DNA of 32,659 nucleotides from Alphaproteobacteria bacterium (GCA_005882415.1 VBAE01000085.1:1-32659), one strand, 5' to 3'. Positions 15,648-23,379 are shown, numbered from the stretch's first letter. Program-made: numbers and translations. The notes: generated by a model not told the origin, from the letters alone.

Positions 15648-16574
15648 ATGCCGCACGTAACCTTCATCCATGGCATCGGCAACAAGCCGGAGCGCGAGCA
15701 GCTCCGCCAAATCTGGCTTAGAAGCCTCGCCGCCGCCGGCGGTCTCGATCTCGGCGCCGAAGGGGTGACGAGCGCGATGGTCTACTGGGCCGACGTGCTC
15801 CACGCCGAGCCCGATCCCAATGTGGCGGCTTACGAAGCGGCGGCGCTCGATGAACATGGCGTCGAAGCCGACCCCGCAGCGGATGTTCCGACTGCCGACA
15901 GCGCCGACGAAGCCCTCTTCCTCGCCGGGATTGCGGCGAAGCTGGGCGGCACCCTCGCCGCGGCCGAGCTTGCGGCAGAACCCCAGGCGCGGGGAACCGA
16001 TCTCGCGCTCGAGCGCATTCCGCTGCCCTGGCCGATCAAGAAGCTGTTCCTCAAGAATTTTCTGAGGGACGTTCACGATTATCTGTTCAATGCCGATTCC
16101 AGCCCCCGGCCCGGCGAACATTACAAGGTTCGGGACGAGATTCGGTCGCGTTTCGTCAGGGCGGTGAAGGACGCCCCCCAAGACGATGTCCATGTCGTGG
16201 TCAGCCACAGCATGGGCACCGTGATCGCCTATGACTGCCTGAAGAACGTAGCGGATTGCCCGCGCGTCGACGCCCTCGTCACGATCGGGAGTCCCCTCGG
16301 CCTGGACGAGGTGCAGGACAAGCTCGACCCGGGCTATTCGCGCCGGGACGGCTATCCCGACTTCCGTTCCTCGACGCCCTGGGTGAATTTATTCGATCGC
16401 CTCGATCCGGTCTGCGGCTTCGACCCGATCCTCGCCAACGATTTCGAGCGCGGCGGCGTGAAGGCGATCGATGACGTTCAGGTCGTGAATCCCGGGTCAT
16501 GGCGCCATTCGGCCGTCAAATATCTGGCCCAGGCGGAGCTTCGGACCAGGCTCGCCGCCGCGCTCGGCTTATGA
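15648..16574 (+). CDS. Alpha/beta hydrolase, lipase-like, first gene of accessory operon
   Basis: A 308-residue cytoplasmic protein (no signal peptide) with the lipase-like oxyanion start VTFIHGIGNKPEREQL (residues 4-19). Its nucleophile elbow is VVVSHSMGTVIAYDCL (S188 in an S-H-S-M-G variant of G-x-S-x-G), with candidate acid D253 (FDRLDPVCG) and His H287 (GSWRHSAV), so the triad appears complete. The insert at residues 50-160 is acidic and helical (AADVPTADSADEALFLAG). It may cleave lipids, esters or a bound partner; the substrate is not known. The ATG at 15648 follows an excellent AGGAGGG site. Its stop overlaps the next start (ATGA), so it is translationally coupled to the protease. Related hydrolases occur next to protease or caspase-like genes in bacterial conflict loci (inference from family context). 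Confidence 0.85.
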   Translation: MPHVTFIHGIGNKPEREQLRQIWLRSLAAAGGLDLGAEGVTSAMVYWADVLHAEPDPNVAAYEAAALDEHGVEADPAADVPTADSADEALFLAGIAAKLGGTLAAAELAAEPQARGTDLALERIPLPWPIKKLFLKNFLRDVHDYLFNADSSPRPGEHYKVRDEIRSRFVRAVKDAPQDDVHVVVSHSMGTVIAYDCLKNVADCPRVDALVTIGSPLGLDEVQDKLDPGYSRRDGYPDFRSSTPWVNLFDRLDPVCGFDPILANDFERGGVKAIDDVQVVNPGSWRHSAVKYLAQAELRTRLAAALGL

Positions 16575-18160
16575 GCCCGGCTGAAGCGGCCGCGGAGCGG
16601 CTCGGCCTGCGCAGGAGGGCGGCCGGGTTGATCGCGACGCTGGCCGGTGCGCGGGACGGGCAAGCGGTCGCCGATCTCGCCGCGGAGCTTCGGCAGGAAC
16701 GGCAGTTCGACCTGCTCGAGGAGCTTGCGGAGCGGGCGCGGACGCTCGGAGACGATCGACCGCGAATCTCGCTCTATCTTGCCCAGGCCCTCATCGACCG
16801 CGACCGCCCGCGCCTCGGCGCCGACGTGCTCGCGGGGCTCCTTCCGACCCTGGAAGCGGGGGATCCGCTTCGCGCGGAGGCGCTTGGGCTCGCCGGCCGC
16901 TCGTGGAAGGACGTGATGCTGGCTTTGCCCGAGGCGGCTGAGGCGCTGAGGCAGCATGCGCTTTCGAGCTCGGCGCGATCCTACCGCGCCGCCTTCGAGG
17001 AGAGCGGGCGGTGCAACAGCTGGGCCGGAGTCAATCTGCTGGCGCTGGCGGTCTATGCCGATCGCAATGCCCTGCCGCTCGGCGAGCCGGTGGAGATTGA
17101 CGGGCTCGCGGCGGAATTGTGCAATGTGCTCGACTCGGTCGCCCCGGAACAGCGCGACGGCTGGCACCATGCGACGGCCGCCGAGGTGGCGGTAGCGCGC
17201 CGGGACCTGGCCGATGCCGAGCGCCACATCCGCCTCTATCTGGAGAGCCCGGCGACGACCGCCTTCGCTTTGGCCGGGACGCTTCGGCAATTCACCAGGC
17301 TTTGGTGCCTGCGTTCCGAAGGCGTGCGCGGACGATCGATCGTGGAGGCCCTGGAAGCGGCTACTCTCGAGCGGGAGGGCGGCCATTTCGACATCCCTGC
17401 CGCAGCGGTTCGGGAGCGGCCGGAAGAGCCGGCGCGCGCGGCGACCCTCCAGGCGATATTGGGAAACACGGGTGAGGTGACCTACTCCTGGATGCAGATG
17501 GGGCTTGCAAGGGCGAAGTCGGTGTGCGCGGTGGTGCACTCGACCGGCAGGGTCGGTACGGGCTTCGTCGTTGCGGGAGCGGCGCTCGACCCGCGTCTCG
17601 ACGGCGAGAAGTTCGTGCTGACCAACCGCCACGTCGTCAGCGAGGATCCCGGCGAAGACGCATTCTCCCCGGACGACTGTCACCTCGTCTTCGAAGCGGT
17701 CGATCCCGGCCGGAAGGTCGCGCTTGACGGGATCGTCTGGTCCTCGCCCGTCGGCGAGCTGGACGCGACGCTGCTAAGGGTGCGGTGGGAGGATTTGGAG
17801 GCCGATCCGCTGCCGATCGCGCCGCGCCTGCCGATCGTCGATGCCGGCCAGCGCGTCTACGTCATCGGTCACCCGCGCGGCGCCGAGCTCTCCTTCTCCC
17901 TGCAGGACAATGAGCTGCTGGAGCATGAGGGCCCGACTGCCGGCAAGCCGCCCAACCCGAAGGTCTGCAAGCTCCACTACAGGGCGCCGACGGAGCATGG
18001 CAGCTCAGGCAGCCCCGTATTCAACCGGTCGGAATGGAAGGTGATCGCGCTCCACCACGCCGGCGGAGAAATGGCGCGCCTGAACGGCAACAGCGGCAGC
18101 TGGCCCGCCAACGAAGGAATCTGGATCCAGTCCATCGCCAAGGCGATTCAGGAGCGCTGA
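16571..18160 (+). CDS. Helical-repeat (DUF4071-like TPR) domain fused to trypsin-like serine protease
   Basis: A 529-residue protein with two parts. Residues 1-290 are all-helical and TPR-like, with YRAAFEESGRCNSWAGVNLLALAVYADRN (138-166, split as YRAAFEESGRC and NSWAGVNLLALAVYAD), WHHATAAEVAVARRDLADAE and AGTLRQFTRLW. This pattern resembles the TRAF-binding/DUF4071 repeat domain seen in bacterial conflict proteins. Residues 312-529 are a chymotrypsin-fold protease: VGTGFVV, H354 in FVLTNRHVVS, D398 in GELDATLLRV, S479 in HGSSGSPVFN, with VYVIGHPRG before the Ser. The triad is complete. There is no signal peptide, unusual for this protease type, so it should cut a cytoplasmic target, with the helical part as sensor or docking module. 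The start overlaps the hydrolase stop (ATGA) and the stop overlaps the next start (TGATG). Confidence 0.85.
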   Translation: MSPAEAAAERLGLRRRAAGLIATLAGARDGQAVADLAAELRQERQFDLLEELAERARTLGDDRPRISLYLAQALIDRDRPRLGADVLAGLLPTLEAGDPLRAEALGLAGRSWKDVMLALPEAAEALRQHALSSSARSYRAAFEESGRCNSWAGVNLLALAVYADRNALPLGEPVEIDGLAAELCNVLDSVAPEQRDGWHHATAAEVAVARRDLADAERHIRLYLESPATTAFALAGTLRQFTRLWCLRSEGVRGRSIVEALEAATLEREGGHFDIPAAAVRERPEEPARAATLQAILGNTGEVTYSWMQMGLARAKSVCAVVHSTGRVGTGFVVAGAALDPRLDGEKFVLTNRHVVSEDPGEDAFSPDDCHLVFEAVDPGRKVALDGIVWSSPVGELDATLLRVRWEDLEADPLPIAPRLPIVDAGQRVYVIGHPRGAELSFSLQDNELLEHEGPTAGKPPNPKVCKLHYRAPTEHGSSGSPVFNRSEWKVIALHHAGGEMARLNGNSGSWPANEGIWIQSIAKAIQER

Positions 18161-18468
18161 TGGGGCCAGGCATGGTGGGCGAGGAGAGGATGGTTCGAAT
18201 GGCATATCTGGCAGGCGCCTTCTTCCTGTTCGCGCTCGGCGCTCGCGCCGGGCGCTGGTTCGCGGGCGCCGCGGTCCTCCTCGCTCTCGCCGCCGCGGCC
18301 CGGGCGCTGATGGGCTATCCGGCGCTGACGGTGACGCTCTGCGCCGTCGCGGGCGGCGCCGCATTCCTCCTTCCCCGCCAGCGTACGCCCGTGAGCGCGG
18401 CTGCCCTGATGCTTGGGACCGTGCTGGCGGCTTATGCGGTGTTCGGCCCCGCCGACGGGCTGCTCTAG
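18160..18468 (+). CDS. Small polytopic membrane protein, third gene of accessory operon
   Basis: A 102-residue protein with about four hydrophobic segments (around 15-29 YLAGAFFLFALGARA, 34-50 WFAGAAVLLALAAAA, 54-71 ALTVTLCAVAGGAAFLL, 79-96 SAALMLGTVLAAYAVF). I do not recognise the family. The ATG at 18160 overlaps the protease stop and follows CAGGAGCGC at good spacing; ATGs at 18190 and 18199, behind GAGGAGAGG, are in-frame alternatives. Its stop TAG forms a CTAG shared with the stop of the convergent aminotransferase gene. Coupling to the protease suggests it is an anchor, substrate or pore for the same system; it could also be an unrelated passenger. Confidence 0.65.
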   Translation: MGPGMVGEERMVRMAYLAGAFFLFALGARAGRWFAGAAVLLALAAAARALMGYPALTVTLCAVAGGAAFLLPRQRTPVSAAALMLGTVLAAYAVFGPADGLL

Positions 18469-19691
18469 AGCTCCGCCAGCGCCTCGATCAGCGTGTCGAC
18501 CTCGGCTTCGCTGCTATAGTGGCAGAAGCCGATGCGGAGCAGGCCGCCGGAGGCGGCGAGGCCGAGGCGGTCGATCGCTTCCTTGGCGTAGAAATTGCCG
18601 GACCAGGCGAAGATGCCTCGTTCGGCGAGCAGCTCGGCGGCCTCGCGCGCGGTCATGCCGTCGACGGTGACGGAGAAGGTCGGGACCCGGCCTTGCGTCG
18701 TCGGCGGGCCGTAGAGCCTCAGGCGCTGGAGCCCGGCGATGCCGCCAAGGAAGCGTTCGCCGAGGGCGCGCTCATGCTCCTGGATCGCGGCCATTCCGGC
18801 GCGGATCCGGTCGCGGCGGCTGCCCGCTTCGCCGCCCAGCGAAGCGATATGCTCGACCGCGCCGATCGTCGCCGCCTGGCCTTCGTAGGAGGGGGTGCCG
18901 GTCTCGAAGCGGATCGCCGCAGGGTGGGAGTCGGCGGGGCGGACCTTATAGGCTTCCAATTCCTCCATCAGCGCCTCGCGGCCCCACAGCACGCCCTGGT
19001 GCGGGCCGAAGAATTTGTAGGGGGAGCAGGCGAGAAAGTCGCAGCCGCTCGCGCGGACGTCGGTGAGGACATGCGGCACCGACTGGACCGCGTCGACGAA
19101 CACCAGAGCGTCGGAATTCGCCCGGACGATGCGGACGATCTCCTCGAGCGGGTTGAGCGTGCCGAGCGCGTTGCTGGCCCCGCCGACTGCGACAAGCCGG
19201 GTGTTGGGGCCGAGCAGGCCGGGCAGTTCGTCCAGCCGGAGCGCGCCCGTCTCCGGATCGAAATCCAGCCACTTCACCTCGAGGCCGATGTCGCGGGCGA
19301 GGAGCAGCCAGGGGGCGACATTGGCGTCGTGGTCGAGCCGGGTGACGACGATCTCCCCGCCCTTGTCGGCCCAGCGTCGGCCGAGGCTCCGCGAAAGGGC
19401 GAAGGTCAGCGAGGTCATGTTCTGCCCGAAGGCGATTTCGGAACGGTCGCCGCCGAGCAGGTCCGCCATCGCCTGGTGCGCCGCTTCGCTCATCGCGTCG
19501 GTTGCGACCGCGGTTGCGAAGGCCCCGCCGGAATTGGCTGTGCCGGTTTCGAGATGGTGCCGCATCGCGTCGATCGCTCGGCGGCAGGCCTGGGTGCCGC
19601 CGGGTGCGTCGAAATAGATGCGGGGGCGGCCGCCGTCGGTAATGAGGAGGGCGGGGAATTCGGCGCGGACGGCCTCGACGTCGAGCGCCAT
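18465..19691 (-). CDS. Cysteine-desulfurase-like class V aminotransferase
   Basis: A 408-residue PLP enzyme. IYFDAPGGTQACRRAIDAM opens the fold, the TRLDHDANVAPWLLLA and VDAVQSVPHVLTDV segments carry the cofactor Asp, and the Schiff-base lysine sits in CSPYKFFGPHQGVLWG. The ending LRIGFCHYSSEAEVDTLIEA matches the cysteine-desulfurase-like group (TIGR01976 type) rather than IscS or SufS: the flexible loop lacks the catalytic Cys motif of those enzymes. Substrate unknown. Start ATG 19691 overlaps the DUF3297 stop (TGATG), so the two are coupled. Confidence 0.9.
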   Translation of the reverse strand: MALDVEAVRAEFPALLITDGGRPRIYFDAPGGTQACRRAIDAMRHHLETGTANSGGAFATAVATDAMSEAAHQAMADLLGGDRSEIAFGQNMTSLTFALSRSLGRRWADKGGEIVVTRLDHDANVAPWLLLARDIGLEVKWLDFDPETGALRLDELPGLLGPNTRLVAVGGASNALGTLNPLEEIVRIVRANSDALVFVDAVQSVPHVLTDVRASGCDFLACSPYKFFGPHQGVLWGREALMEELEAYKVRPADSHPAAIRFETGTPSYEGQAATIGAVEHIASLGGEAGSRRDRIRAGMAAIQEHERALGERFLGGIAGLQRLRLYGPPTTQGRVPTFSVTVDGMTAREAAELLAERGIFAWSGNFYAKEAIDRLGLAASGGLLRIGFCHYSSEAEVDTLIEALAEL

Positions 19692-19990
19692 CAGCCCTCC
19701 GAAGCCTCGCCCTCGGCTTCGTTCCCGCCTTCCGAAGCCGGCTCCTCCTCCTTCACGTCGGTGAAGAAGGGCTCGACCTCGCCTGCAAGCTTGATCGTCA
19801 TCGGTTGCCCGAAGCGATCGCGGCTTCGGCCGGCGGCGACTCGGATCCAGCCTTCGGAGATGCTGTACTCCTCGACGTCGTGGCGCTCCTTGCCCTTGAA
19901 GCGGATGCCCACCCCGCGCTGCAGAGTGTCGGCGTCGAAATGGGGGCTTCGCGGGTTGAGCGAGAGGCGGTCGGGGGGCGTGTCGGTCAC
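19691..19990 (-). CDS. DUF3297 family protein
   Basis: A 99-residue soluble protein starting with GTG at 19990 (MTDTPPDRLSLNPRSPHFDA), then LQRGVGIRFKGKERHDVEEY, SEGWIRVAAGRSRDRFGQP, TIKLAGEVEPFF and a Glu-rich tail. This is the conserved DUF3297 sequence of proteobacteria, of unknown role, often near small nucleic-acid-binding proteins. The start lies after a weak AGG. Its stop overlaps the aminotransferase start. Confidence 0.88.
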   Translation of the reverse strand: MTDTPPDRLSLNPRSPHFDADTLQRGVGIRFKGKERHDVEEYSISEGWIRVAAGRSRDRFGQPMTIKLAGEVEPFFTDVKEEEPASEGGNEAEGEASEG

Positions 19991-20021
19991 TGTGCCTGTC
20001 TTTCGTCTGGTGGAGCCGGGC

Positions 20022-20201
20022 TCAGCGCAGCTTGGTGATGGTGAGCCCGTCGGATTTCGCCCGCTCCTTCACGGACTCCTCGGTCCGGGTCAATGCCTTG
20101 GCGATGGCCTTCAAGGACATGCCCTTGCCGGCGAGGAGGTGCAGCTTCTGCAGCTCCTCGCTCTTCCAGGCCTGGCGGTGGCGGGCGAAATGCTCTGCCA
20201 T
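20022..20201 (-). CDS. Small SANT/HTH-like protein
   Basis: A 59-residue basic protein, MAEHFARHRQAWKSEELQKL then HLLAGKGMSLKAIAKALTRT and EESVKERAKSDGL. The W-x-EEL-x-L-x-LA-x-KG-x-S-x-x-x-IA-x-x-L-x-RTEESV pattern is the SANT/Myb-like helix-turn-helix common in sphingomonads and likely binds DNA or RNA. Its ATG (20201) overlaps the stop of the upstream 36-residue gene (TGATG); the TTG directly before it is disfavoured. Confidence 0.8.
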   Translation of the reverse strand: MAEHFARHRQAWKSEELQKLHLLAGKGMSLKAIAKALTRTEESVKERAKSDGLTITKLR

Positions 20202-20311
20202 CAATCCTTCGCCACGTTGCCTTTTGTGGAGGGGTTGGCGGCGATGGTCTTTTTCACTTCCTTCTTGGGCTTGCGGGCTTCCTTGCTTCCGCGGACCTGT
20301 CCCTTGGCCAT
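20201..20311 (-). CDS. 36-residue basic protein of the MAKGQ type
   Basis: MAKGQVRGSKEARKPKKEVK then KTIAANPSTKGNVAKD: a tiny, strongly basic protein with an AGGAGAG ribosome site eight bases ahead of the ATG at 20311. It matches a conserved short protein of sphingomonads that I know only by its MAKGQ-R-x-x-KE-x-(R/K)KPKK start; function unknown, nucleic-acid or ribosome binding is a guess from charge. Coupled to the SANT-like gene by TGATG. Confidence 0.75.
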   Translation of the reverse strand: MAKGQVRGSKEARKPKKEVKKTIAANPSTKGNVAKD

Positions 20312-20348
20312 CTCATCTCTCCTCGACTAAATATTACCGGGTTCGCCC

Positions 20349-21305
20349 CTAATGCGGCGGAGCGGCGCCGAGGTCCAGCCCGGCGCCTCCATGGGCCATC
20401 CAGCACGGGTCCCAGCTCGGCTCGGGGCCGAAGCGGCCGACCAGGAACTCGACCAGCGCCCGGACTCGGGCAGTGACCGCGCGGCCGGGCGGCATCACCG
20501 CGTGGAGCGCGCCTTCCTCCATCGGAAAATCGCGAAGCAGCGGCTCCAGCGTCCCCGCCTCGAAGCCGGGGGCGGCGATGAAGCTCGGAAGGATGCAGAT
20601 GCCGAGCCCGGCGACCGCGGCGGCGCGCAGCATCTCGCCATTGTCGGCGCGAAGCCGGGGTGTTCCGCGGACATGCTCCCAGCGGTCGCCGACCCGGAAG
20701 CGCCATTGTTCGTTGGCGTAGACCAGGATGTCGTGCCCGGCGAGGTCGCGCGGCTGCTCCGGCCGCCCGCGCCGCTCCAGATAGGCGGGACTCGCCACCG
20801 CCACCTTGCGCACCGGCGCGATCCGCCTTGCGACCAGCGCGCTGTCCTTCAGCGAGCCGATCCTCACGGCAAGGTCGAAGCCGCCGGCGATGAGGTCCAC
20901 GGCCTTGTCCTCGAAGCTGATGTCGAGCTCGACCCGGGGGTGCATTTCGGCAAACTCGGCGAGCGCCGGGGCGAGGTGGAGCACTCCGAACGACAAAGGG
21001 GCGGAGAGGCGCAGCGGCCCAGCGACCTGGGTCACCGCCTCGGCCACCACCTCCTCCGCCGCCTCCAGCTCGACGAGGACATTCGACGCCCGCTCGAAAT
21101 AGGCCTGGCCGACATCGGTCGGCTGCGCCCCCGAGGCGCTGCGGGTGAGCAGGCGGGCGCCCAATTGCTCCTCGAGCCGCGCGACGCGGCGGCTGAGGAT
21201 CGATTTCGACATCCCCATCCGCTCGGCGGCGCGGCTGAAGGCGCCGGTCTCGACCACCCGGACGAAGGCGAGGACGTCGAGCAGGTCCACCGATGAGCGT
21301 TCCAT
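20349..21305 (-). CDS. LysR-family transcriptional regulator
   Basis: About 318 residues with an N-terminal winged HTH (LLDVLAFVRVVETGAFSRAA then ERMGMSKSILSRRVARLEEQ) and a C-terminal effector domain (PLRLSAPLSFGVLHLAPALA, FDLAVRIGSLKDSALVARRI, AVAGLGICILPSFIA). This is the CrgA-like subgroup of LysR regulators that often control a divergent redox operon. I start at the ATG at 21305 (MERSSVDLLD); ATGs at 21320 and 21323 are in-frame alternatives. The gene is divergent from azoR-gst-pirin with a 14-bp palindrome between them, so it most likely controls that operon in response to an electrophile or quinone. Confidence 0.92.
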   Translation of the reverse strand: MERSSVDLLDVLAFVRVVETGAFSRAAERMGMSKSILSRRVARLEEQLGARLLTRSASGAQPTDVGQAYFERASNVLVELEAAEEVVAEAVTQVAGPLRLSAPLSFGVLHLAPALAEFAEMHPRVELDISFEDKAVDLIAGGFDLAVRIGSLKDSALVARRIAPVRKVAVASPAYLERRGRPEQPRDLAGHDILVYANEQWRFRVGDRWEHVRGTPRLRADNGEMLRAAAVAGLGICILPSFIAAPGFEAGTLEPLLRDFPMEEGALHAVMPPGRAVTARVRALVEFLVGRFGPEPSWDPCWMAHGGAGLDLGAAPPH

Positions 21306-21350
21306 ATTCCGCAACACCATCATGCGCCGCGCGCGGCTACCGGCAACACC

Positions 21351-21364
21351 TCTAGGCGCCTAGA
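21351..21364. promoter_or_regulatory. 14-bp perfect palindrome between lysR-type gene and azoR operon
   Basis: TCTAGGCGCCTAGA is a perfect palindrome 30 bases before the azoR start and 46 from the LysR start. It does not fit the T-N11-A LysR box exactly but is placed where the regulator would bind. Confidence 0.45.
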
Positions 21365-21393
21365 TTGGGCTTAGCAAGTTTCAGGAGGAAGAT

Positions 21394-22020
21394 ATGACCA
21401 ACGTTCTCATCATCGACAGCGCAGCCACTGGCGAGGCGTCGGTGTCGCGCAAGCTGACCCGCTCCTTCGAGGAAGCGCTCGGCGCTCGCGGCCCGGTGCG
21501 GATCGTCCATCGCGACGTCGGCTCCGATCCGGTCCCGCACCTCAGCGAGGCCACCACGGGCGCGATCCGCGGCGCCGAGGCGGCGACCCACGAGGCGCGC
21601 GAGGCGGTCGCTCTGTCCGACCGGCTGATCGCCGAGATCATGGAAGCCGACGTCATCGTAATCGGCGCCCCGATGTACAATTTCGGAATGCCCTCCACGC
21701 TCAAGGCCTGGTTCGATCACGTTCTTCGCGCCGGCATCACCTTCCGTTACTCCGAGGCGGGGCCCGAAGGGCTGGTCAAGGGCAAGAAGGCGATCGTGAT
21801 CGAGAGCCGCGCCGGCCTCTACAGCGAGGGCCCGGCCGCGGCGATGGACAGCCAGGAGCCGCATCTTCGCACCCTGCTCGGCTTCATGGGCGTCGACGAT
21901 GTCAGCTTCGTCCGGGTCGAGCGGCTCGCTTTCGGCCCCGACGCCGCCGCGGCTGCGATCGCCGATGCGACCGAGCAGCTCGTGTCCCTGGGCGGCGAGC
22001 AGCTCGCGCTGGCTGCCTGA
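21394..22020 (+). CDS. azoR: FMN-dependent NADH azoreductase / quinone reductase
   Basis: A 208-residue flavodoxin-like protein: NVLIIDSAATGEASVSRKLT (phosphate loop for FMN), VIVIGAPMYNFGMPSTLKAW then FDHVLRAGITFRY, and SRAGLYSEGP. These are the AzoR/AcpD motifs. The enzyme reduces quinones by two electrons and azo dyes, preventing redox cycling. A perfect AGGAGGA site precedes the ATG. First gene of an operon with gst and pirin, divergent from its probable LysR regulator. Confidence 0.92.
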   Translation: MTNVLIIDSAATGEASVSRKLTRSFEEALGARGPVRIVHRDVGSDPVPHLSEATTGAIRGAEAATHEAREAVALSDRLIAEIMEADVIVIGAPMYNFGMPSTLKAWFDHVLRAGITFRYSEAGPEGLVKGKKAIVIESRAGLYSEGPAAAMDSQEPHLRTLLGFMGVDDVSFVRVERLAFGPDAAAAAIADATEQLVSLGGEQLALAA

Positions 22021-22062
22021 CCTGCGCGGGCGCACTATATAACGACTGAAGGAGGAACCGAC

Positions 22063-22665
22063 ATGAAGCTCTATTACGCACCCGCAGCCTGCTCGCAGGC
22101 CCCGCACATAGTGGCCCGCGAGGCGGGGCTCGACATCGAGCTCGCCAAGGTCGAGTTCCCGTCCAAGAGCGTCGAAGGCGGCAGCCTCTACGACGTCAAT
22201 CCCAAGGGCGCGGTTCCGACGCTCAAGCTCGACGACGGCGATGTGCTGACCGAGAATGCGGTGATCCTCCAATATCTGGCGGACCTGGCGCGGCAGTCGG
22301 AGCTTGCACTGCCGGAGGCCGGAATCGAGCGTTACCGGCTGCTCGAATGGCTGAACTTCATCGCGACCGAATTGCACAAGGGCTTCGGCCCGCTGTGGAA
22401 TCCGGCGACCCCGGCCGAATATAAAGCGGCCACCCGCGAGGCGCTGGGTAAGAAGTTCGATTACCTGCAAGGCGAGATCGGCGACGGCCCCTATATCCTC
22501 GGCGACCGATTCTCGATCCTCGACGCCTACGCCTTCGCGGTCCTCAACTGGACCCGGATCCACGACATCGACATCGCCCGCTGGCCAGGCCTCGCCGCCT
22601 ATCTCCAGCGCGTCGCGGCCCGTCCCGCCGTCCAGGCGACGCTCCGCGCGGAAGGGCTGATCTGA
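22063..22665 (+). CDS. gst: Beta-class glutathione S-transferase
   Basis: A 200-residue GST beginning MKLYYAPAACSQAPHIVARE; Cys10 in the PAACSQAPHI motif marks the bacterial beta class. NPKGAVPTLKLDDGDVLTEN binds glutathione through the cis-Pro and the Glu-Asn pair. The C-terminal helical domain ends SILDAYAFAVLNWTRI. It conjugates or reduces electrophiles. GAAGGAGGAA lies ahead of the ATG; 42 bases after azoR and 11 bases before pirin. Confidence 0.93.
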   Translation: MKLYYAPAACSQAPHIVAREAGLDIELAKVEFPSKSVEGGSLYDVNPKGAVPTLKLDDGDVLTENAVILQYLADLARQSELALPEAGIERYRLLEWLNFIATELHKGFGPLWNPATPAEYKAATREALGKKFDYLQGEIGDGPYILGDRFSILDAYAFAVLNWTRIHDIDIARWPGLAAYLQRVAARPAVQATLRAEGLI

Positions 22666-22676
22666 AAGGAGCAACA

Positions 22677-23375
22677 ATGATCGACATCCGTCCCTTTAAC
22701 TCGCTCGGCCATGCCAATCATGGCTGGCTGAATGCGCGGCACCATTTCTCCTTCGCCAATTATCACGAGCCGGCCCGGATGGGCTGGGGCGCGATCAGGG
22801 TGTGGAACGACGACGAGATCGCCGCCCGCTCCGGCTTCCCGCCCCATCCCCATTCGGACATGGAGATCGTCACCTATGTCCGGCAGGGCGCGATCACCCA
22901 TCAGGATTCGATGGGCAATCAGGGCCGGACCGGTGCCGGCGACGTTCAGGTGATGAGCGCCGGCACGGGCGTTCGCCACGCCGAATATAATCTGGAGGAC
23001 GAAGCGACGACCTTGTTCCAGATCTGGGTGCAGACCGACAAGCCCGGCGCTGAGCCGAGCTGGGGCGCAAAGGCCTTCCCGAAGGACGACCGCTCCGGCA
23101 GCTTCGTCACGCTGGCCAGCGGGTTCGACGGGGACGAGGAGGCGCTTCGGATCAACGCCGCCGCCCGAGTGATGGGCGCGACCCTTCGCGAAGGCGAGAC
23201 GGCCGAGCTCAGCCTCGACCCGTCCCGCCACGTCTACCTGGTGGGGCTCGGCGCTCCGATCGAGGTCAACGGCGTCCGCGCCGAGCCGCGGGACGGAGTG
23301 GCGGTCACCGGCGAGGAGAAGGTCGTGATCCGGGCCGTGGGCGACGCGGAGATCGTCCTCGTCGACGCGCGCTGA
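22677..23375 (+). CDS. Pirin family protein (bicupin)
   Basis: A 232-residue cupin protein. The metal site is readable: FPPHPHSDMEIVTYV gives two His, and AGTGVRHAEYN gives the third His and the Glu. The C-terminal cupin (GETAELSLDPSRHVYLVGLG) completes the bicupin fold. Bacterial pirins are iron proteins; several act as quercetin 2,3-dioxygenases or redox sensors. An AAAGGAGC site precedes the ATG. Last gene of the azoR-gst-pirin operon. Confidence 0.93.
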   Translation: MIDIRPFNSLGHANHGWLNARHHFSFANYHEPARMGWGAIRVWNDDEIAARSGFPPHPHSDMEIVTYVRQGAITHQDSMGNQGRTGAGDVQVMSAGTGVRHAEYNLEDEATTLFQIWVQTDKPGAEPSWGAKAFPKDDRSGSFVTLASGFDGDEEALRINAAARVMGATLREGETAELSLDPSRHVYLVGLGAPIEVNGVRAEPRDGVAVTGEEKVVIRAVGDAEIVLVDAR

Positions 23376-23379
23376 AACA

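Noticed and set aside
15032-18468. A complete integrated element with attachment sites and integrase at tRNA-Leu
   Set aside because: No integrase gene, no second copy of the tRNA 3' end and no obvious change in base composition could be seen, so it is called an accessory locus rather than an integrated element.
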